Of a stretch of DNA of 7,245 nt, positions 1 to 6,445 are shown one piece after another. A model generated the notes under the pieces. It worked only from the letters and a program-made list of their open reading frames with translations. It was not told the origin of the DNA and searched no databases. The stretch's first letter is position 1. Each line of letters opens with the position of its first letter. Source of the DNA: Psychromonas sp. GTDB taxonomy: Bacteria > Pseudomonadota > Gammaproteobacteria > Enterobacterales > Psychromonadaceae. Both the position numbers and the translations under genes were made by a program. The stretch lies in the NCBI GenBank assembly GCA_023145575.1, contig JAGLDN010000457.1, positions 1 through 7,245 of the forward strand, written 5' to 3'.

Positions 1-728
1 TTTTCTACAATGCAACAGACGCTACAAAGATACCATTAAGAGAGAAACCTACAAAAGTTGAAAGAGAAAAACCAACACCAAAGAAAAGAGGACGACCAAA
101 AAAAGGGGAGACAAGAGAGCCTATCAAGCCAACAATTTTACAAAAGCAAAAAGATATGCGAACAGTGGATGAGATGCTTACTCTAGTCTCTACTGATTGT
201 GGTGTTGGTGTAAAACAGAATTCTAAAGGTAATCGCGAAGTATGGCTAGGTGGTAAACTTCATATCTCTGCCGTAGATGGAGATATACCTATAGCAGCAT
301 TTTACTCTGGTGCAAATGTACATGATAGTTCAGTAGCACTTCCTCTAATACAAGAGACAAGCGAAAGAGTAAACTATCTTTATGATTTGCAAGATGCTGG
401 ATATGATGCAGATATCATACGAGACTTCTCAAGTAAATTAGGACATCGCCCAATCATAGATATTAATCCAAAAAACTCAAAAGAGCTTAAAGCTAAAATT
501 GAACTCGCAGAACATGAGCAAAAAACATTTAAATATCTAAATCAGCACCTAAATCTTGATAAAGAACACTATAACCAAAGAAGCATGGTGGAGAGAGTCA
601 ATAAGTATCTCAAAGATGACTTTGGATGTGATAAGATTTATTATCAGGGAGCTACTAAAGTAGCTTCTGTTTTATCCTTTGGAATTTTATCCATTTGTAT
701 TCATCAGAGTCTGAAACTCGTAACATAA
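1..728 (+). CDS. IS transposase, DDE/YREK type, 5' truncated by window edge
   Basis: This is the C-terminal part of an insertion-sequence transposase. The reading frame is open from base 3 without a stop, so the first in-frame ATG at 156 is not the true start and the gene begins before the window. Early in the visible part (bases 81-107) is a basic KKRGRPKKG stretch resembling an AT-hook. The RNase H-like catalytic core follows: a likely first Asp in STDCGVGVK (about base 195), a second Asp in YDLQDAGYDA (about base 393), and a perfect Y-x2-R-x3-E-x6-K signature at bases 570-614 (Y, R, E, K). The hydrophobic C-terminus ending in LKLVT is typical of this DDE_Tnp_1 group, so the 3' end looks intact. 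I place it in the IS4/IS5/IS1182-like superfamily but cannot name the element. The right end of the IS must lie in the AT-rich 729-968 stretch, where I could not identify a terminal repeat with certainty. Confidence 0.85.
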   Translation, partial: FYNATDATKIPLREKPTKVEREKPTPKKRGRPKKGETREPIKPTILQKQKDMRTVDEMLTLVSTDCGVGVKQNSKGNREVWLGGKLHISAVDGDIPIAAFYSGANVHDSSVALPLIQETSERVNYLYDLQDAGYDADIIRDFSSKLGHRPIIDINPKNSKELKAKIELAEHEQKTFKYLNQHLNLDKEHYNQRSMVERVNKYLKDDFGCDKIYYQGATKVASVLSFGILSICIHQSLKLVT

Positions 729-853
729 ATAGATACAAAAAGTAAGAAAAATAGAACTATTTTTAGATATCAAATAATAAAGAATAGAGTAAAAATGGGA
801 ATTTTTTAGAAATTTAGCAAAATTGAGACAAATATCAGTAACCTTACCTCACA

Positions 854-870
854 GAGATTTTTTTAATCTC
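854..870. repeat. Small inverted repeat downstream of the transposase
   Basis: GAGATT (854-859) and AATCTC (865-870) form a perfect 6-base stem around five T's. An outer pair, CCTCA (847-851) with TGAGG (882-886), could enclose it. The 3' arm is followed by A's rather than T's, and no U-run follows it on the minus strand either, so it is not a convincing rho-independent terminator. It may belong to the end of the upstream IS. The function is unknown. Confidence 0.35.
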
Positions 871-950
871 AAAAATGCTTATGAGGAGGTATTGCTTGCT
901 TTTAGGTTTTTAATTTGCAAGTGGTTCTATAATTTTTCCTTTCCTTATTC

Positions 951-966
951 TAATCAAATATGATTA
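951..966 (-). other. AT-rich hairpin just after yraN
   Basis: TAATCA and TGATTA form a perfect 6-base inverted repeat with a 4-base loop, two bases beyond the yraN stop codon in the direction of transcription. It is all A/T apart from one G-C pair per stem and lacks a U-tract, so it would be a weak structure. It could mark the yraN transcript end, but this is only a suggestion. Confidence 0.25.
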
Positions 967-968
967 TA

Positions 969-1298
969 TCAAAAAGTAATATTTTCTAAAAGCTCTATAT
1001 TCTCAGGTGTAACAATAGCCACATCAACACTGTAAGAGGTATCAAGAGCCTTTTTTTTCATATAGACATCAACGGTTCTTAAAATTCTTTGGATTTTTCT
1101 AGGTGTTACGTTTTGGACTGCTAGTTCGTAATCTTCTGCGCTTTTTACTTCTATGAAATGGAGCAGGTTCTCTTTACTTGCAATGATGTCAATCTCACCA
1201 AAACGGCTGTAAAAGTTTTGCTCAATTATTGCGTAGCCATTTTGCACAAGGAAATCAACTGATAAAGATTCAGCGATATTTCCCTTGGCTCGACTCAT
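969..1298 (-). CDS. yraN: YraN/UPF0102 family endonuclease-fold protein, Campylobacterota-like
   Basis: This 109-residue protein belongs to the YraN (UPF0102) family, small cytosolic proteins with a Holliday-junction-resolvase/restriction-endonuclease-like fold and no settled function. The nuclease core is visible: GEIDII (Glu35, Asp37) followed by HFIEVKS (Glu50, Lys52), the E-D-ExK pattern of the fold. The start SRAKGNIAE, the phrase SRFGEIDIIA, and the ending IELLENITF are, from memory of the family, characteristic of Campylobacterota homologues; gammaproteobacterial YraN usually reads GxxAE...GGEIDLI...FVEVR. The length is at the short end for the family but complete. No clear Shine-Dalgarno precedes the ATG at 1298. 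It stands alone, between an IS transposase on one side and a decayed gene on the other, away from its usual gammaproteobacterial neighbours. Horizontal acquisition is inferred; family membership is well supported. Confidence 0.85.
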   Translation of the reverse strand: MSRAKGNIAESLSVDFLVQNGYAIIEQNFYSRFGEIDIIASKENLLHFIEVKSAEDYELAVQNVTPRKIQRILRTVDVYMKKKALDTSYSVDVAIVTPENIELLENITF

Positions 1299-1701
1299 TA
1301 TGTGGTTACAATCTCAACTTTGATAGATTTAAACGCGAATTAAAATAAAGACTTTAATTCTTAAGTGGTTGATCTAAATTGAAATTTTATAACAATATTG
1401 GTTGGTGAAATTCTCCAAGTATAATGGGAGTTCGCTTGAAAGTTAGCCTTACGCTCAACATGCGCATTAAGGAGGATCATTAACTCATGTTGTGACTTGA
1501 TCGTGGATCATAGCTAATGCCTGATAAACCACCATTAAATCACATGGGTATACTCATGCTTCTTCTTATTCTGTTGAATAATTTCTGGTTGCCAATGTAT
1601 TTGTTGCCATGATACCTCCTTATATGGATAGTTTTATAACACTACAAATTCAGCGGTGATTTTTCAGTCCAGCGTCAATAAGCGCGTAATTGATTGAAAT
1701 A
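1299..1701. other. Gene-poor spacer, no supported gene
   Basis: No convincing gene is found on either strand. The stretch has two strong but apparently idle Shine-Dalgarno sequences: TAAGGAGGAT at 1468-1477 on the plus strand, followed by ATG-TTG-stop at 1487, and TAAGGAGGT on the minus strand (1622-1614), followed by an ATG at 1610 that opens only a 14-codon frame. Minus-strand translation between about 1580 and 1380 gives stretches that look like coding sequence interrupted by stops, suggesting old decayed DNA, but I recognise no family. Confidence 0.4.
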
Positions 1702-1871
1702 TTAGCTTATGGCATTGGCAACAAAGGTTACGCCAAGACTCACCATTTCAGTCCCTATGGCAGCAAGAATCATCCCCATTAGTGAGTCATAATGTTAAGG
1801 TCACTTATTCCTATCACTGACAGGATAGTTAAGCTAAAAATTATTGACCTGTACAAAGTGACAACATAAGA
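1702..1871 (-). pseudogene. Frameshifted C-terminal remnant of a MarC-family membrane protein
   Basis: Two overlapping minus-strand frames together resemble the C-terminal end of MarC/YhgN-family integral membrane proteins. The first (1871 down to a stop at 1781-1779) ends with LSVIGISDLNIMTH. The second (about 1794 to the stop at 1704-1702) carries LMGMILAAIGTEMVSLGV. Joined near 1780 they give a pattern like the family's 'G(V/I)xGLNVxTRLMGMILAAIAVEM' end, so a single frameshift explains the break. No N-terminal portion is visible; the 5' part would have lain where the aat promoter and start now are. MarC proteins are inner-membrane proteins of uncertain function. The match is from memory and short, so this is a moderate-confidence call. 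Confidence 0.45.
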
Positions 1872-1872
1872 T
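1844..1872 (+). promoter_or_regulatory. Likely sigma70 promoter for aat
   Basis: TTGACC (1844-1849) and TAAGAT (1867-1872) are separated by exactly 17 bases, close to the consensus -35/-10 pair. Initiation would fall near 1879, giving a leader of about 36 bases before the aat ATG. It overlaps the upstream edge of the MarC remnant on the opposite strand. Confidence 0.55.
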
Positions 1873-1915
1873 CAGAAAATTATTCACAAATACTAGGCAA
1901 ATATAAAATAACTTT

Positions 1916-2635
1916 ATGACTATTTACTTACACGAATTATCACCGGAAGATGTTATTTTTCCACCAATAGATCAGGCCCTTGAAGATCCTGACGGCTTAT
2001 TAGCCATGGGTGGCGATCTGAGTTGCAATCGGATCATTAATGCTTATCGGCAGGCAATTTTTCCTTGGTTTAGTCGAGGGCAACCCATACTTTGGTGGAG
2101 TCCATCATATCGAGCAACTATCAAGGCAAATCTATGTCATATCAGCAAAAGTATGAAACGCTGTATAAGAAAACAAGCGCATCAAATTAGTATTAATCAC
2201 AATTTTGATGCTGTCATTAGGAACTGTGCTCAACCACGCGCGGCACAACCTGAAACTTGGATAACCGATATTATGATCAAAGCTTATCTCGTATTACATG
2301 AAATAGGCATAGCACATTCTGTTGAAGTTTGGGATGAACGTAATATGTTAATTGGCGGTTTATACGGTGTTAATATAGGGAAAGTGTTCTGTGGCGAGTC
2401 CATGTTTAGTCTAGCGAGCAACGCATCAAAACTTGCATTCATCGCCCTCAACCAGCATTTTAAAAAAAACGGTGGAGAGCTTATAGACTGCCAAATGTTG
2501 ACTCAACATCTACAAAGCCTCGGAGTAAAACCCACAAGCAGAGACGAATTTCAAAAACAATTAATAAACCTCAGAGATGAACAAATTAATAGTGATTGCT
2601 GGAAACAACAAATGATAGAAATGGTATTAAGTTAG
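1916..2635 (+). CDS. aat: Leucyl/phenylalanyl-tRNA--protein transferase
   Basis: Aat transfers Leu or Phe from aminoacyl-tRNA to N-terminal Arg or Lys of proteins, marking them for ClpS/ClpAP degradation in the cytoplasm (bacterial N-end rule). The 239-residue protein is full length. Family landmarks are in order: DPDGLLAMGGDLS (24-36), IFPWFSRGQPILWWSP (48-63), CAQPRAAQPETWI (104-116), HSVEVW (134-139), LIGGLYG (145-151), GESMFS (160-165), and IDCQ (190-193). Glu161 and Gln193 correspond to the catalytic Glu156 and Gln188 of the E. coli enzyme. The start at 1916 is supported by the conserved N-terminus, although the Shine-Dalgarno is weak (only AGG about 18 bases upstream). A sigma70-like promoter precedes it. 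In many marine gammaproteobacteria aat is followed by the arginyltransferase gene and infA; here an IS remnant follows instead, so the usual cluster is broken. The function is confident. Confidence 0.97.
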   Translation: MTIYLHELSPEDVIFPPIDQALEDPDGLLAMGGDLSCNRIINAYRQAIFPWFSRGQPILWWSPSYRATIKANLCHISKSMKRCIRKQAHQISINHNFDAVIRNCAQPRAAQPETWITDIMIKAYLVLHEIGIAHSVEVWDERNMLIGGLYGVNIGKVFCGESMFSLASNASKLAFIALNQHFKKNGGELIDCQMLTQHLQSLGVKPTSRDEFQKQLINLRDEQINSDCWKQQMIEMVLS

Positions 2636-2762
2636 CATCAAAGTTTATGCAATAGTGACACTCTATTTAACCCATTTGACGTAAAGATAAAAGTCAGATC
2701 GGCGATTTCACTCTGACACTAGGCTAAATTTCACTCTCTGGCGTCGCATTAATGTAAAAGAT

Positions 2763-2931
2763 ATTTCAGTTACCAGAAATAACTGGACAATACAAAACAG
2801 CCAGCACTGGGTTGTAGAGATTACATTTAGAGAGGATGAATGCCAAATTTATACTCAAGATGGCGCACGAACTTTATGTACATATTGCTATTAGTTTTAT
2901 AAAGCTATTTATACAGTTTTATAACATGTAG
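2763..2931 (+). pseudogene. ISAs1-family transposase remnant (C-terminal, frameshifted)
   Basis: This is a decayed scrap of an ISAs1-family (H-repeat/YhhI-like) transposase. Frame one, from about 2763 to the stop at 2892-2894, reads RNNWTIQNSQHWVVEITFRE and continues with DECQIYTQDGA. This matches the family's hallmark 'RxHWxIENxLHWxLDVxFxED' segment, which contains the last catalytic acidic residue. After the DGA the similarity continues one frame over (2869 to the stop at 2929-2931) as ELYVHIAISFIKL, corresponding to the 'ELFxxIRxIAINIL' segment that follows in intact proteins. A frameshift near 2866-2870, the missing N-terminal domain, and the absence of a start show it is non-functional. 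The element's ends were not found. Confidence 0.7.
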
Positions 2932-3060
2932 ATTTTAAATCAACCTTAAATGAGTAACGGTGCTCATCATAAAGAGAAAAGATTTATATGAAGACGCTCA
3001 GTACAATTTATAGATCTGACATTTTACCTTTACTTAACATGTGGATATAACAAAAGAAGA
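2932..3060. other. Spacer between IS remnant and the DUF2987 gene end
   Basis: No gene is supported here. It lies downstream of both the plus-strand IS remnant and the minus-strand DUF2987 gene, so it should hold a terminator for the latter, but I see no strong GC-rich hairpin with a U-run. Some of it may be further decayed ISAs1 sequence (for example IKRKDLYEDAQYNL around 2969-3010), which is too weak to call. Confidence 0.3.
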
Positions 3061-3735
3061 TCACGACACCTTGATCCAAGGCATTATTTTTGTCACACTC
3101 ACATGCAGTAACTTTGTTTGATCTAGCGCCTTGAGTGTTTTATTAGAAATTAATAAGTTACCTTTTTTGTCGATTGTAATTCGCTTGTCTAATTGACTCA
3201 TTTTAGTTTTCGTCAGCACTTGAGCAGGCTCTATAATTAGACCTTCAAACGGTGGCAAAAAATATTTACCGATCATACCCGCATTTTTTCTTAGCAGACC
3301 TTCTAGCTCAGTGCTGATCATTTTCATTTTACCATAAGATAAGTTATTAAGCTCACTTTCCTTTGCCATTAAAGTCACATTTAAATCGCATTCTTTATTG
3401 AGTCTTGGCTTCAATAGAGAAACTTCAATCATTGCACCTGCTTGATAAAATTTCTGTGATAATAAAGGGCGCAAACGTCCTATTTTGTCGAAATTTATTT
3501 GCTGGCGAGAATCATCAACAACAATGACAGCATTTTTTATACGACACGGTTGTTTGGTCTTTTTATCAGTTAAATAAAATGCCGTCGTCACATGAGTATA
3601 ATTGAGTTTATATAATGTTTTCATATAACCAAAAAACAATGAATAATTTAATTTTAAATCAGCAGCACAAACATTACTTGCAAATAACAAACTTATAGAG
3701 AAAAAAATTGTTAACAATAAAGTAAGTGGGCGCAT
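3061..3735 (-). CDS. Secreted DUF2987-like periplasmic protein
   Basis: This 224-residue exported protein is of unknown function. Residues 1-24 form a classic Sec signal peptide: basic Arg2, hydrophobic core LTLLLTIFFSISLLFAS, and a VCA cleavage site before ADLKLNYS. The Cys at the cleavage site is not in a lipobox context, so a lipoprotein is unlikely. The mature part begins with LNYSLFFGYMKTLYKLNYTHV and contains two cysteines (64 and 116) that could form a disulfide in the periplasm. It has no membrane helices after the signal. The overall pattern resembles the DUF2987 family of Vibrio, Shewanella and relatives; I recall this from memory rather than from a search. The gene starts eight bases or so after the stop of the upstream membrane-protein gene, and its Shine-Dalgarno (TAAGGA) overlaps that stop codon with seven A's before the ATG, so the two are translated from one message and probably coupled. 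Confidence 0.75.
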   Translation of the reverse strand: MRPLTLLLTIFFSISLLFASNVCAADLKLNYSLFFGYMKTLYKLNYTHVTTAFYLTDKKTKQPCRIKNAVIVVDDSRQQINFDKIGRLRPLLSQKFYQAGAMIEVSLLKPRLNKECDLNVTLMAKESELNNLSYGKMKMISTELEGLLRKNAGMIGKYFLPPFEGLIIEPAQVLTKTKMSQLDKRITIDKKGNLLISNKTLKALDQTKLLHVSVTKIMPWIKVS

Positions 3736-3744
3736 TTTTTTTCC

Positions 3745-4596
3745 TTATGCATTAAATGTATCACTAGGATTGTTGGTTGTGTTTTTATCTGTTATTGGTT
3801 TAGCTATTTTTTCATTAGCACTTTCATGTGTATCACTCTTTAATAAGGTCCCGTTATGATCTTGGCTTTTACTCACAATGGCAATGATCTTTACACCACA
3901 TGTTTCTCGGTAAACAAGACCCATTAAGTTAAAGTAAAATGGAATGAATACAAGCAAGCCAATTCCATAAGGTAGAATAGCTATAAAAGCAAAAAATACA
4001 ATAAACATAAACAATATGATAAATTGCAATAGATTTTTATGCACTATCTTAAACGAAGATTTAAGTCCGAGATAAGCGCTCATTTTCTTTTCGGCAATCA
4101 GCGGATAGGTTAAACAAAAAACCACATTAGTATAGATAAGTAAAAATACAGAAATTACAGCGGCAATATCATTTGATGCAAGAGTAAATAGCTTTGAAAT
4201 ACCATAAACAATCACATTTATTATCATATTTACGATCGCTAATTTTATCGTGACATTAAAGCTGCTAAAAATATCAATGGGTTTCGTTTTTATTCCAACT
4301 GAATTATAAATGCCCATCATCAACAAGGCAGTCACTAGCGGTGTCATAATAAATGAGCTAACAATAAAATTAATGCCGAGTTGCACATTGCTCGATAGAG
4401 TATATATGTATTTGTACCCGAAGCCATAAATGACAAGCACAATCATTGCCAAAAAAATACAAGCAATCAAGAGTGGTAAATAATTTTTCTTGGTAAGAAT
4501 AAGGGCTTCTGTGAATAAACCTTTAAAATTTAATCGTTTACCTTGGCTCAACGATTTTTTAATATCGCCACCAACTATAAAATGTTTTTTGTTCAT
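3745..4596 (-). CDS. Six-helix inner-membrane protein of unknown function
   Basis: This is a 283-residue integral membrane protein whose family I do not firmly recognise. After a soluble N-terminus (MNKKHFIVGGDIKKSLSQGK), hydrophobic segments lie at roughly 40-60, 74-98, 117-137, 141-165, 188-207 and 208-228, giving about six helices. They are followed by a hydrophilic, Ser/Thr/Asn/Lys-rich tail of about 45 residues ending in NPSDTFNA. The start at 4596 is preferred over the longer in-frame ATG at 4671 for three reasons: AAGG lies nine bases upstream, the predicted promoter (4678-4651) would start transcription downstream of 4671, and the extra 25 residues are low-complexity Phe/Tyr translated from the leader. 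It is first in an operon with the secreted DUF2987-like gene, separated by nine bases. That spacing suggests a joint envelope role, but no substrate or activity can be inferred. Confidence 0.8.
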   Translation of the reverse strand: MNKKHFIVGGDIKKSLSQGKRLNFKGLFTEALILTKKNYLPLLIACIFLAMIVLVIYGFGYKYIYTLSSNVQLGINFIVSSFIMTPLVTALLMMGIYNSVGIKTKPIDIFSSFNVTIKLAIVNMIINVIVYGISKLFTLASNDIAAVISVFLLIYTNVVFCLTYPLIAEKKMSAYLGLKSSFKIVHKNLLQFIILFMFIVFFAFIAILPYGIGLLVFIPFYFNLMGLVYRETCGVKIIAIVSKSQDHNGTLLKSDTHESANEKIAKPITDKNTTNNPSDTFNA

Positions 4597-4650
4597 TAAA
4601 AAGTACCTTACATAAAAATAAAAAATAAAAAAATTATCATCTTGCATGAT

Positions 4651-4678
4651 ATTGTATGAGTTAGTGTACAATTTTCAA
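4651..4678 (-). promoter_or_regulatory. Likely sigma70 promoter of the membrane/DUF2987 operon
   Basis: On the minus strand TTGAAA (4678-4673) and TACAAT (4656-4651) are 16 bases apart, each matching five of six consensus positions. Transcription would begin near 4644, giving an AT-rich leader of about 48 bases before the ATG at 4596. This supports the shorter start of the membrane protein. Confidence 0.55.
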
Positions 4679-5030
4679 GCAGATATAAGACATCAGCTGT
4701 AAATACTTATTCTCTTGGAACTAATGATCGATGGCTACCATCTAGTAACAATAACCGCGTTTATTGTAAAGATGCTTTGTTTGGTAGTGCTCAAAAGCCA
4801 ACGCTGCGGTCAACATTCGAAAAGAGAATAACTAAATAAAAGTTAAGATACTTCGTTATTACGGCAACCAAACAACAAGCGTCTCTCATCATTGATAGAC
4901 CCTATGTTATGCCAAGATATAACATGTGAGCTAAAGCAAGACATTGTATTTTTACGTCACATGATTCGAAATCAAGTTGTTATAACTAAAATTGCGAAGG
5001 ACATTAAGTCAAGTTTTGTTTATCTTTTCC
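4679..5030. other. Intergenic stretch, no supported gene
   Basis: This lies between the divergent promoter side of the membrane operon and the end of dgt. Small plus-strand frames exist (an ATG frame at 4724-4831 of 35 codons, and an ATG frame from 4892 that runs antisense into dgt). A start-less plus-strand frame reads NTYSLGTNDRWLPSSNNNRV and onward to a stop at 4837-4839 and looks faintly protein-like. None has a convincing Shine-Dalgarno plus recognisable family. No clear terminator for dgt was found. Confidence 0.4.
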
Positions 5031-6419
5031 TTATGTATTATAAACGGTGTATTCACTTAACATTGGCACAGTTTGGTTGCTACTAAATAAATTAGCATGT
5101 AAACGAAGTGCATGATTATCGGTCAAACTTGAAATATAATCTGCGATCACACGTTTTTTAAGGCTGATATTTCCTTCTTGACTGCAATATAACTTTTTAA
5201 TCGGCTCGGGTAAAAATCGTAACGGTCCTGTATTAAATACTTCAAATAACTCCATAACTATTTGCTGACCTCTGTATTCTAAAATTTGCAGATCTGGACG
5301 TTCAATAACATACTTAAATACAAATGATTTTAGTATCCTCAAGACGCTAAGCATAGGTTTCTCTAATTCCGCATTATAACTTAATAACGGCTCTACAAAT
5401 CCAGTAATTTCTATTATGCTGCAAGATGTTATAAGTGCGCTAACTAGCGCACCAATCGCATTTTTTCGTTTGAAGTGATGTTTTGAAAATAAGTTATCAG
5501 CAAATTCATCTAAATCCCCAAGCAATACATCCCCTTCAATTTTTTGCAGGCTAACCTGCGCTTTTTCTTGCCATAACGATTTGCTAATGATGCCCATTGC
5601 GATCGCATCTTCAAGATCATGGACACCATAAGCGATGTCATCTGCAATTTCCATAATAGAGCAATCAATTGATTTATAAACTGATTCTCTGTGATTTTTT
5701 TTGTCATCGTTTGCGGGGTACATTGATTGAAACTTGCTTTTATCCGCTTTACTCAAAGGAGATAATACAGCATTGAGTAATGCTTGATCGTGATCATAAA
5801 TACCTTTCGCGGGCGCCCATTCTTGTATTTTTACTTCCCTAAAATTACGACTCGTATCTTTTGGATAAGAGGTTGTTAGAGTCGACAAACAAATCGGATA
5901 TTTTAATAATCCAAGTAAACTTCGACGAGTTAAATCCATCCCATGAAATTGTGTATATGTTTCAAGTTTTGTAACAATTCGAAAGGTTTGCCCATTTCCC
6001 TCAAAACCACCATCCTCAACCATCATATAATTTAGCGCGCTTTCTCCACCGTGTCCAAAGGGTGGGTGGCCTATATCATGACTTAAGCAAATGGCCTCTA
6101 TCAAATCACCATCAGGTAATAACGCTTTGAATTCAGGCTGAGTGAGTTGGATATGAGAAACAATGCCAGCACCAATTTGAGAAACTTCAAGTGAATGTGT
6201 TAATCGAGTACGATAAAAATCACTTAAACCATTATTGTGGATTTGTGTCTTAGACTGTAAACGACGAAAAGCTGCTGAGTGTAACACGCGTGCTTTATCT
6301 CGTTGGAAAGCTGAGCGTTTATCTCGAGGCAAAGCAGATTTTTGAACGCGTTCAGATGTTGTTTTATTATCATCAGTTAAACGCTTTGACCATGTAGTTG
6401 AAATTGAAAACTTCAGCAT
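5031..6419 (-). CDS. dgt: dGTP triphosphohydrolase-like HD protein (type 2)
   Basis: This cytosolic HD-superfamily enzyme is predicted to hydrolyse dGTP (and possibly other dNTPs) to the deoxynucleoside and tripolyphosphate. The 462-residue protein has the HD metal site in order: His75 in RTRLTHSLEVSQIG, the His114-Asp115 doublet in CLSHDIGHPPFGHGGE, and Asp260/261 in EIADDIAYGVHD. The N-terminal DKRSAFQRDKARVLHSAAFR and LQSKTQ segments are hallmarks of the family. Length and motifs fit the shorter 'type 2' dGTPase-like group of Vibrio/Shewanella rather than the 505-residue E. coli Dgt. The ATG at 6419 is preceded by AAGGTG at seven bases' distance. It follows tdk by 26 bases on the same strand, so the two are probably co-transcribed; both act on deoxynucleotide pools. 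Some members of this family are reported to restrict phages by depleting dGTP, but nothing here singles this one out as a defence gene. Substrate specificity is inferred. Confidence 0.93.
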   Translation of the reverse strand: MLKFSISTTWSKRLTDDNKTTSERVQKSALPRDKRSAFQRDKARVLHSAAFRRLQSKTQIHNNGLSDFYRTRLTHSLEVSQIGAGIVSHIQLTQPEFKALLPDGDLIEAICLSHDIGHPPFGHGGESALNYMMVEDGGFEGNGQTFRIVTKLETYTQFHGMDLTRRSLLGLLKYPICLSTLTTSYPKDTSRNFREVKIQEWAPAKGIYDHDQALLNAVLSPLSKADKSKFQSMYPANDDKKNHRESVYKSIDCSIMEIADDIAYGVHDLEDAIAMGIISKSLWQEKAQVSLQKIEGDVLLGDLDEFADNLFSKHHFKRKNAIGALVSALITSCSIIEITGFVEPLLSYNAELEKPMLSVLRILKSFVFKYVIERPDLQILEYRGQQIVMELFEVFNTGPLRFLPEPIKKLYCSQEGNISLKKRVIADYISSLTDNHALRLHANLFSSNQTVPMLSEYTVYNT

Positions 6420-6445
6420 ACCTGCACCTTAATCTAATTTTAAAT

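Noticed and set aside
748..763. AAAATAG/CTATTTT inverted repeat after the transposase as a terminator
   Set aside because: It is almost entirely A/T with a two-base central gap, giving a very weak stem and no clear U-tract beyond it.
1395..1475. Minus-strand frame reading MRMLSVRLTFKRTPIILGEF, faintly like the start of HigA antitoxins
   Set aside because: The resemblance is limited to a few residues (KRTP..xGE), the frame stops after about 26 codons, and no HigB toxin is visible upstream.
4724..4831. 35-codon ATG frame, hydrophobic in the middle
   Set aside because: It has only a GGA close to the ATG, no recognised family, and an overlapping alternative frame is equally plausible; it was not supported as a gene.
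4892..5086. 64-codon plus-strand open frame
   Set aside because: It has no Shine-Dalgarno, runs antisense into the conserved end of dgt, and its translation resembles no family I know.
5510..5707. 65-codon minus-strand frame inside dgt
   Set aside because: It lies wholly within dgt in another frame and its translation is unlike a real protein; it is a shadow of the coding sequence.
5031..6419. dgt as a dedicated anti-phage defence gene
   Set aside because: Some dGTPases are antiviral, but this one pairs with tdk and lies among housekeeping genes with no other defence genes visible, so there is no sequence reason to call it defence.
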